Part shown: positions 58,212-64,000 of the stretch, one piece after another | How the letters are laid out: each line of letters opens with the position of its first letter | Numbering within the stretch: position 1 is the stretch's first letter | Source: Paracoccaceae bacterium | Lineage (GTDB): Bacteria; Pseudomonadota; Alphaproteobacteria; Rhodobacterales; Rhodobacteraceae | DNA length: 64,000 nucleotides | NCBI GenBank assembly: GCA_018607905.1 | Contig: JABBAP010000019.1 | Span: 1 to 64,000 of the forward strand | Reading direction: 5' to 3' | Notes under the pieces: model-generated | Told to the model about the DNA's origin: nothing | Seen by the model: the letters and a program-made list of their open reading frames with translations, nothing else | The model's database searches: none | Made by a program: the position numbers and the translations under genes

Positions 58212-58972
58212 TAGATAACCCCCGCTTCGTCTTTGAGTTTCGCAACCAATTCGGCCACATCTGCAACTTTAACACCGGCTGCGCGTGCAGCGGGTTCGAC
58301 CGTGCTGACAACTGTCAGGCGCGGTGTCACATCGACGCCGTAATCTGCAGGTGTCTTTTCATCCATCTGCTTTTTCTTGGCTTTCATGATGTTTGGTAGG
58401 GACGCATAACGCGGCTCGTTCAAACGCAAATCAACGGTGATGATGGCTGGCATCTTCACTTTGATCGTTTGCAGACCACCGTCAACTTCGCGGGTCACTG
58501 TGGCGGTGTCGCCGTCAATGTCCAACTCGGATGCGAATGTGCCTTGTGACCAACCTGTCAGCGCCGCCAGCATTTGGCCTGTCGCGTTCATGTCGTTGTC
58601 GATGGCTTGTTTGCCCGCAAGAACCAGACCAGGCTGTTCTTCGTCGATCACTGCTTTCAGGATCTTAGCAACGGCCAAAGGCTCGATATCGTTGTGAACA
58701 TCATCCGTTGCAACAACAAGGATCGCACGATCCGCACCCATAGCGAGTGCCGTGCGCAGTGTTTCTTGGGATTGTTTCACGCCGATGGAAACCGCAATGA
58801 TTTCCTCTGCTGTTCCGGCTTCTTTTAGACGGATCGCTTGTTCTACTGCGATTTCGTCGAACGGGTTCATAGACATTTTGACATTCGCCAGATCAACACC
58901 GCTGCCGTCCGCTTTGACACGAACTTTCACGTTATAGTCGATCACGCGCTTGACAGGTACCAAAACCTTCAT
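58211..58972 (-). CDS. etfB: Electron transfer flavoprotein beta subunit
   Basis: A 253-residue AMP-binding subunit of [23 protein letters not shown] at the N-terminus, [39 protein letters not shown] and the C-terminal [20 protein letters not shown] (the recognition loop for dehydrogenases) are present. It heads the etfB-etfA operon with AGGAGA upstream of the ATG. The methylglycine dehydrogenases at 12226 and 15594 are possible electron donors. Confidence 0.95.
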   Translation of the reverse strand: MKVLVPVKRVIDYNVKVRVKADGSGVDLANVKMSMNPFDEIAVEQAIRLKEAGTAEEIIAVSIGVKQSQETLRTALAMGADRAILVVATDDVHNDIEPLAVAKILKAVIDEEQPGLVLAGKQAIDNDMNATGQMLAALTGWSQGTFASELDIDGDTATVTREVDGGLQTIKVKMPAIITVDLRLNEPRYASLPNIMKAKKKQMDEKTPADYGVDVTPRLTVVSTVEPAARAAGVKVADVAELVAKLKDEAGVI

Positions 58973-59219
58973 TGCGTCTCTCCTGACAGGTTCACCCCGA
59001 AAAATGGGGTATCGTTAGAATCTCACACTCGCGTCTACAAAAAACAGAACGGCGTGAATAGAGATAAATCGACGCGGATGGGCCTATGACGTCAAGTTAT
59101 CGGTATTTTGGCGTTTGTGGCGCGGAATCTTGTCAGGAAACGTCAGCAGGTCGCGGCGCAGGCGTTGCCATGTGTGCGTTGAAAAGGCGAGAATTGGGGC
59201 GCTAAAGGAGGATGATTTG

Positions 59220-59858
59220 ATGGATAAGCTAAATTTCAAAAAGCAGGATAAGGCGCTGTATTCGGGCAAGGTCGGGCGGTTTGACGTGCTGGATGTGCCC
59301 GCGATGCCGTTCTTGTCGATTGAGGGGCAGGGAGAGCCGAGTGGCGCCGTTTACGCCCAAGCCGTCGCCGCGTTGTATTCCGTTAGTTACAATTTGAAGT
59401 TCTTCTCCAAACAGCAGTTGGGTCGCGATTACGGCGTTGCTCCGCTCGAAGGGCTTTGGTGGGCGGATGACATGAACACGTTCATCACGCGCGAAAAATC
59501 GGCGTGGAAATGGCGCATGATGATCCGTCAACCTGATTGGTTTACAGGGCTGCAGGTCTCGGATGCCCGCGCCGCGGTGATCGAAAAGCAGGGCAAGATG
59601 AAAGAGCCAAAGGCCGAGCGTGAGAGTTTGGAGAAGCTGCGGTTTGGCGCGTATGATGAGGGGCTGTCAGTGCAGGTATTGCATGTTGGATCATACGATG
59701 AGGAAGGCCCCGTTCTGGAACAGATGCACCACAGTTTTATTCCAGAGAACGGGTATAAAATGACGGGATTACACCACGAGATTTACATCGGCGATCCCCG
59801 CCGCGTTGCCCCTGAAAAGTTGAAAACGATCCTGCGCCAACCTGTTGCCAAGGTTTAA
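59220..59858 (+). CDS. GyrI-like small-molecule-binding domain protein
   Basis: A 212-residue protein of the GyrI-like/SHS2 small-molecule-binding type: VGRFDVLDVPAMPFLSIEGQ at about residues 18-37, then GLWWADD and YEEEGPVLEQMH-like spacing (seen as YDEEGPVLEQMHHSFI). Stand-alone members often bind hydrophobic drugs or act with AraC-type regulators. It has no DNA-binding domain. The start at 59220 follows AAAGGAGG. It converges on the PduO gene with a four-base overlap. Confidence 0.78.
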   Translation: MDKLNFKKQDKALYSGKVGRFDVLDVPAMPFLSIEGQGEPSGAVYAQAVAALYSVSYNLKFFSKQQLGRDYGVAPLEGLWWADDMNTFITREKSAWKWRMMIRQPDWFTGLQVSDARAAVIEKQGKMKEPKAERESLEKLRFGAYDEGLSVQVLHVGSYDEEGPVLEQMHHSFIPENGYKMTGLHHEIYIGDPRRVAPEKLKTILRQPVAKV

Positions 59859-60427
59859 CGGTTCGCGCCCGGCACCCACAAGATATCATCCGTGCCGTTG
59901 TTATTGGCAACGCGGCCCGCGACGAAAAACCAGTCTGACAAACGGTTGAGGTATTTTACGGCTGCTTGGTTCACGGTTTCCAAAGTTGCCAGTTCTACCG
60001 CCAAGCGTTCGGCGCGGCGCGAAACGGTGCGGCACAAATGCAAGTGCGCAGCGAGCGGTGAACCCCCCGGCAAGATGAAACTGCGCAGCGGTGTTAAATC
60101 AGCGTTCATCACGTCGATTTCGGATTCCAACCGATCCACTTGCGCGTCGTTCATGCGCAGCGGCGGGTATTCGGCGGTGGCGTCTTTTTCCATGTCGGGG
60201 CGGCAGAAATCTGCGCCCAGATCAAACAGATCGTTTTGAATGCGGGCCAGCGCATCGGCCATATCGCCAGTCGCGTGCAAGCGGGCCAAACCCACGGTCG
60301 CGTTGGTTTCATCGACGGTGCCATAGGCGGTGACGCGGGCGGAATGTTTTGCCACGCGATCCCCGTTGCCAAGGGCCGTGTCGCCCTTATCGCCAGTGCG
60401 GGTGTAGATTTTGTTTAGAACGACCAT
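59855..60427 (-). CDS. Corrinoid adenosyltransferase (PduO type)
   Basis: A 190-residue PduO/MMAB-type enzyme that converts cob(I)alamin to adenosylcobalamin. Family signatures are YTRTGDKGDTALGNGDRVAK (residues 8-27, ATP loop), YGTVDETNATVGLAR and the C-terminal LNRLSDWFFVAGRVANNNG. The twin-helix protein gene starts upstream on the same strand with a one-base gap, an arrangement common in Rhodobacteraceae. It is unrelated in fold to CobO at 54427; it probably serves adenosylcobalamin-dependent mutases. Confidence 0.93.
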   Translation of the reverse strand: MVVLNKIYTRTGDKGDTALGNGDRVAKHSARVTAYGTVDETNATVGLARLHATGDMADALARIQNDLFDLGADFCRPDMEKDATAEYPPLRMNDAQVDRLESEIDVMNADLTPLRSFILPGGSPLAAHLHLCRTVSRRAERLAVELATLETVNQAAVKYLNRLSDWFFVAGRVANNNGTDDILWVPGANR

Positions 60428-60428
60428 G

Positions 60429-60629
60429 TTAGCTTCCTGTTCCGCGAATGATTACGTAAATCAGGATCAACGCGATTGCGATGGCTTGGCCGATGATCCG
60501 ATAGCGCATCAGTTTGTTGGCATATTTCTTGTTAAAATCGCCGCCCGTTGTGAACGCGCCTAGGCCGATCATCAGAACAACCAAAACCGCGAGGATCGCG
60601 AAAATCACCAGATAATAGAGATATTCCAT
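60429..60629 (-). CDS. Twin transmembrane helix small protein (HIG1-like)
   Basis: A 66-residue protein with two membrane helices (about residues 4-24 and 46-64) joined by a basic loop, GGDFNKKYANKLMRYRI, as in hypoxia-induced (HIG1) domain proteins. In mitochondria such proteins associate with respiratory complexes; bacterial members are uncharacterised. The start at 60629 gives the family length. It lies one base upstream of the PduO-type gene, so they form a pair. Confidence 0.82.
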   Translation of the reverse strand: MEYLYYLVIFAILAVLVVLMIGLGAFTTGGDFNKKYANKLMRYRIIGQAIAIALILIYVIIRGTGS

Positions 60630-60691
60630 GGCAAACCACCTTTCGTTACCCCTGACATAAGCGTGTGGGCGAAAACGGCCACCTGTTTCTG

Positions 60692-61522
60692 CTAGAAGTG
60701 CGCAAATATCGCATCTGACCAGCGTGTCGGCAAGAGACGCCGTATCGTGGAGGTCAGGCGTGTTGGCCACGTCACAAAGTAACGCGGGTTCGGGCGCGAG
60801 GATTCCACCGCTTTAATCAGTGCGGCTGTCACAGCCTCCGGGCCAAGCTCGCCAGAATCTTTACCCGTACCAACCTTTTTCAGCATATTGAGCAGTGACT
60901 TTTCATAAAGATCGCGCAGTTGGGAATTTTCCCAATCCACCCATTTATCAAATTGAATAATCGCGTTTTTGCGGAAATCGGTTTTGATCGGGCCGGGTTC
61001 GATCAGGATCGCTTTGATGTCCGTGTCGCGCAGTTCCAAGCGCAACGTATCCGTCATCGCTTCGAGCGCGAATTTCGTGGCGTTATAGGAGCCGCGATAG
61101 CGCAGGGCGGTCATGCCAAGCAGGGACGAACAATTGACGATACGCCCGCGGCCTTGTTTGCGAAACGTTGGCATCAGTTGATTGATTAGATCGAAATGCC
61201 CAAAAAAGTTCGCCTCAAAATTTGCGCGAAGGGCGTTGCGAGTTAGGTCTTCGACCGGGCCGGGGATGGCGTATGCACCGTTGTTAAATAGCGCGTCGAG
61301 CGTGCCGCCTGTGGCGGTAAGGCAGGTTTCAATCGCCGCTGTGATGCTGGCCTCATCCTCATAATCCAGAACGAAACTGGTCAGACCTTCGGATTGCAAT
61401 CGGTCGCAATCTTTTTGCTGACGACAGGTTGCAAACACCTGCCAGCCGCGTTTGTGCATCGTGTGCGCTGCGTCATAGCCGATGCCCGTGGAACAGCCCG
61501 TGATAAGAATTGATTTAGCCAT
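60692..61522 (-). CDS. SDR family oxidoreductase
   Basis: A 276-residue short-chain dehydrogenase. KSILITGCSTGIGYDAAHTM is the NAD(P) motif, FATCRQQKDCDRL after strand 2 suggests NADPH, LFNNGAYAIPG is the NNAG-like motif (Ala replaces Gly), and NCSSLLGM with YRGSYNATKFA holds Ser and YxxxK. It resembles the 17-beta-HSD/retinol-dehydrogenase-like group. The start at 61522 matches the conserved N-terminus; 61537 and 61564 are alternatives. Confidence 0.87.
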   Translation of the reverse strand: MAKSILITGCSTGIGYDAAHTMHKRGWQVFATCRQQKDCDRLQSEGLTSFVLDYEDEASITAAIETCLTATGGTLDALFNNGAYAIPGPVEDLTRNALRANFEANFFGHFDLINQLMPTFRKQGRGRIVNCSSLLGMTALRYRGSYNATKFALEAMTDTLRLELRDTDIKAILIEPGPIKTDFRKNAIIQFDKWVDWENSQLRDLYEKSLLNMLKKVGTGKDSGELGPEAVTAALIKAVESSRPNPRYFVTWPTRLTSTIRRLLPTRWSDAIFAHF

Positions 61523-61585
61523 GAAAACGCCTTGCATTTGTTTCCCTTGAGGGACAGCAATCATGCGCGTTTTGCAAGCGTTTGT

Positions 61586-62101
61586 TTAGGATTGTGCCGC
61601 TAAGAAATTTGAATGCATCCAGACGGATTGACCCGTATCAGACACAATCACCTGTGCCCAATTTCCATCCGACACACCTGTTGGCTCTACTTTGGTGCCA
61701 CGGCGCAATTTAGCCAGAACGGCGGATGATGTTGTTGGTTCTGCACGCGCATTCACCAATCGGCCCGACACTTGCAGGTATTCAGTTGTGTCGACCAATT
61801 TTGGTGCAGCCGCGGTTTTGACCTCTACGATCACGGTGCTGGCGGTTAGGCGTTTGGCTAGGAAATGAGATTGAATTGCCGCCAATTCATCAGCCGTTAA
61901 CAGGTTTGGATCAACGGGCACCGCCGCGACGACAGCTTTTACTGGGACAACGATCTTTGGAACGTCAACCAGGGCCACCTGTGTGACAACGGGTTCAGCT
62001 GTGCGATCGACAGTGGCGTTCGCCGCCCCGAACCCATCGGTTTGCACGTAATAAATTCCTGCCAGTAAAAACAGCAAAGCAAAGTTGAATATTCTGGACA
62101 T
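61586..62101 (-). CDS. Membrane-anchored/exported SH3 (SH3b) domain protein
   Basis: A 171-residue protein with an N-terminal signal or anchor helix (residues 2-20, SRIFNFALLFLLAGIYYVQ), a variable Pro/Val-rich linker and a C-terminal bacterial SH3 domain (about 112-168, LQVSGRLVNARAEPTTSSAV to VWMHSNFLA). Such domains bind cell-wall peptides. The start at 62101 places the hydrophobic segment at the N-terminus; an in-frame extension to 62215 would bury it. It is divergent from parC. Confidence 0.8.
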   Translation of the reverse strand: MSRIFNFALLFLLAGIYYVQTDGFGAANATVDRTAEPVVTQVALVDVPKIVVPVKAVVAAVPVDPNLLTADELAAIQSHFLAKRLTASTVIVEVKTAAAPKLVDTTEYLQVSGRLVNARAEPTTSSAVLAKLRRGTKVEPTGVSDGNWAQVIVSDTGQSVWMHSNFLAAQS

Positions 62102-62269
62102 GTGTACCCCTACAAACTGTGATGCCGCTTTGGCATCGTCCCCATTACTGAACGAATTAAGTACTAAATCTGGGGTTTCAACGGGGGAATGCGAAATAAT
62201 TTTCGCGGTTTGCATTGATTGTGAACTGTCCCCTAGACGGGTTTAGATCGCTTCGTTATCACACGATCT

Positions 62270-64000
62270 ATGGCAGATAATACAGACGACCCCAACATGA
62301 GCGAAAAAGGTGGAGCAACCACCGTAGAAACACTGCGCCGTGCAATCGGTGATCGGTATTTAACCTATGCGCTGTCCACGATCATGCACCGCGCGTTGCC
62401 CGATGCGCGCGATGGGTTGAAACCCGTGCACCGTCGCATTCTGTACGCGATGTCGCGCCTTAAGCTGGCGTCGAACGGTAAATACCTGAAATCGGCCAAG
62501 ATCAGTGGCGACACGATGGGGGATTTCCACCCCCACGGCGACGCGGCAATTTACGACGCGATGGCGCGTTTGGCCCAAGATTTCAACGTGCGTTATCCGA
62601 TGGTGGATGGGCAAGGAAATTTCGGCAACATCGACGGCGATAACCCTGCGGCGGCCCGTTACACCGAAGCACGGATGACAGGTGTCGCCGAGGCGATGCT
62701 GGAGGGTCTTGAAGAAGACTCAGTCGATTTTCGCGACAATTATGATGGGCGTCTGACGGAACCTTCGGTTTTGCCTGCATCAATCCCGAACCTGCTGGCC
62801 AACGGCTCCACCGGGATCGCGGTGGGGATGGCCACAAACATCCCGCCCCACAACATCGAAGAATTGTGTTCAGCGGCGATCAAACTGATCAAAAACCCGA
62901 ACACCAAGATCGAAAAACTGATGCAATTCGTGCCGGGGCCAGATTTCCCGACGGGTGGCATATTGGTCGAACCGCAAGAAAACATCTTGCAAGCGTACAC
63001 GACTGGGCGCGGCTCGTTCCGTGTACGCTCGCGCTGGGAAACCGAGGATTTGGGGCGGGGGCAGTGGCAGATTGTTGTCACTGAAATTCCGTATCAAGTG
63101 GCGAAATCCAAGCTGATCGAAAAAATCGCAGAACTGATCAACGCCAAGAAAATACCGATCCTTGCAGATGTGCGCGACGAAAGCACCGAAGATATCCGCC
63201 TTGTGCTGGAACCCCGTGCCAAAACTGTTGATCCTGTCGTTCTGATGGAAACGCTGTTTCGTCAATCCGATCTGGAAACGCGGTTTAGCCTGAACATGAA
63301 CGTGCTGATCGACGGGCGCACGCCCAAGGTCTGTTCTTTGCGCGAAGTTCTGCGTGCCTTTATTGATCACCGCCGCGAAGTGTTGCAACGCCGGTCGCAG
63401 TTTCGGGTCGATAAAATCGAGCGTCGTTTGGAAGTGTTGGAGGGCTTTATCCTTGCCTTCCTGAACCTTGATCGCGTGATCGACGTGATCCGGTATGACG
63501 AAGAACCCAAAGAGGCGTTGTTGCGCGAAGATTGGTCGCTGGATCATCCCAAAGCCATGTCCGAGGCCGATTATCGCGGCCCATCCGATGTGATTGCAGC
63601 CAGTGCTGAACAACTGAGCGAAGTGCAGGCCGAGGCCATTTTGAACATGCGCCTGCGCTCTTTGCGCAAGCTGGAAGAGATGGAACTGCGCAACGAGCGC
63701 GATGCGTTGTGGAAAGAGTTGGATGAGCTTGAAACCTTGCTGGGTTCTGAAGAGCTGCAATGGGAGCGGATCATCGGCGAGTTGAAAGAGACACGCGCGA
63801 AGTTTGGCAAGAAAACTGTGGGCGGAGAACGCCGCACGGAGCTGGCCGACGCGCCAGAGTTTGAAGAAGTGCCGCTTGAAGCGATGATCGAGCGCGAGCC
63901 GATCACGGTTGTGTGTTCCTCGATGGGGTGGATCAGGGCCATGAAGGGTCACATCGATCTGACCCAAGAGCTGAAGTTCAAAGACGGCGACGAAGGCCGC
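62270..64000 (+). CDS. parC: DNA topoisomerase IV subunit A (3' truncated by window edge)
   Basis: The first 577 residues of the A subunit of topoisomerase IV, which decatenates daughter chromosomes. [37 protein letters not shown] and [11 protein letters not shown] lead to the catalytic Tyr131 in AARYTEARM. The quinolone-determining positions hold Ala92 and Asp96 where E. coli ParC has Ser80 and Glu84. The ATG at 62270 is preceded by a six-pair AGATCG/CGATCT hairpin with no obvious Shine-Dalgarno; ATG 62297 is an alternative. The spacing and motifs favour ParC over GyrA. The frame is open to the window end. Confidence 0.9.
   Translation, partial: MADNTDDPNMSEKGGATTVETLRRAIGDRYLTYALSTIMHRALPDARDGLKPVHRRILYAMSRLKLASNGKYLKSAKISGDTMGDFHPHGDAAIYDAMARLAQDFNVRYPMVDGQGNFGNIDGDNPAAARYTEARMTGVAEAMLEGLEEDSVDFRDNYDGRLTEPSVLPASIPNLLANGSTGIAVGMATNIPPHNIEELCSAAIKLIKNPNTKIEKLMQFVPGPDFPTGGILVEPQENILQAYTTGRGSFRVRSRWETEDLGRGQWQIVVTEIPYQVAKSKLIEKIAELINAKKIPILADVRDESTEDIRLVLEPRAKTVDPVVLMETLFRQSDLETRFSLNMNVLIDGRTPKVCSLREVLRAFIDHRREVLQRRSQFRVDKIERRLEVLEGFILAFLNLDRVIDVIRYDEEPKEALLREDWSLDHPKAMSEADYRGPSDVIAASAEQLSEVQAEAILNMRLRSLRKLEEMELRNERDALWKELDELETLLGSEELQWERIIGELKETRAKFGKKTVGGERRTELADAPEFEEVPLEAMIEREPITVVCSSMGWIRAMKGHIDLTQELKFKDGDEGR

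Noticed and set aside
62870-63967. Open frame of 365 codons antisense to parC
   Set aside because: parC motifs are unambiguous on the plus strand; the antisense product is Phe/Gln/His-rich with no family resemblance.
1-64000. CRISPR arrays, insertion sequences, prophage genes, rRNA operons
   Set aside because: I looked for regularly spaced repeats, transposases, integrases, phage structural genes and rRNA sequence and found none.

Overview
The window looks like chromosome of a Roseobacter-group alphaproteobacterium (Rhodobacteraceae). I base this on the gene families: two GcvT-type FAD methylglycine dehydrogenases around a homocysteine methyltransferase, a DUF6356 protein, a 'twin transmembrane helix' small protein beside a PduO-type cobalamin adenosyltransferase, etfB-etfA, a YhhQ-type queuosine precursor transporter, and an LPS block with KdsD, a GT29-like transferase, WaaA and LpxL. 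Base composition looks moderate throughout. I see no insertion sequence, prophage, CRISPR array or rRNA, so most of the window is core and near-core genes in short operons.

Layout. 1-5361: envelope genes, namely the 3' end of an unknown gene, a HlyD-type adaptor, then a leftward block for Kdo and lipid A (lpxL, waaA, GT29-like, kdsD). 5476-10459: recQ, yaaA, an MFS exporter and a Crp/Fnr regulator. 10624-19366: an XRE-cupin regulator, GFA protein and LysE exporter lead into a methylated-amine module (two FAD/GcvT dehydrogenases flanking a zinc methyltransferase), closed by a Tat-exported amine oxidase. 19470-32935: housekeeping genes (pseudouridine synthase, dapE, nhaA, rnr, an MnmD-like methyltransferase opposite a DAO-type oxidase, slt). 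33076-37874: dapA, a small kinase, smpB, a glycine-zipper protein, a sulfurtransferase and an aminotransferase. 37875-43625: a TetR/DUF1772 divergent pair, a queuosine transporter, a structured-RNA locus, an ECF sigma factor opposite an EF-hand protein, arfB and pncB. 43683-52656: pncA, trhO, MFS, zapE, a slipin gene preceded by tRNA-like sequences, SDR, a lytic transglycosylase and a WYL regulator. 52735-64000: a GST-sulfotransferase fusion, a tiny exported His/Cys peptide, cobO, a 3-hydroxyacyl-CoA dehydrogenase, a sulfotransferase, etfAB, a second corrinoid adenosyltransferase, a twin-helix protein, an SDR, an SH3 protein and the 5' part of parC.

Most unusual parts. (1) A same-strand array of tRNA-like sequences (about 49383-49554) upstream of a slipin/SPFH gene. 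It contains one full but degenerate Asn-type cloverleaf and two T-arm-only elements, which recalls RNA-repair neighbourhoods. (2) A compact locus (40620-40850) in which the Shine-Dalgarno of an 18-codon ORF can pair with either of two segments and which ends in an intrinsic terminator. (3) A 14-bp hairpin covering the Shine-Dalgarno and start codon of rnr, and another over the nhaA ribosome-binding site. (4) A GST fused to the back half of a sulfotransferase that has lost its P-loop. (5) A GT29-like transferase inside the Kdo/lipid A block.

All calls were made by reading the sequence and translations, with no database search. Functions are by family resemblance. RNA structures were paired by hand and not energy-evaluated.
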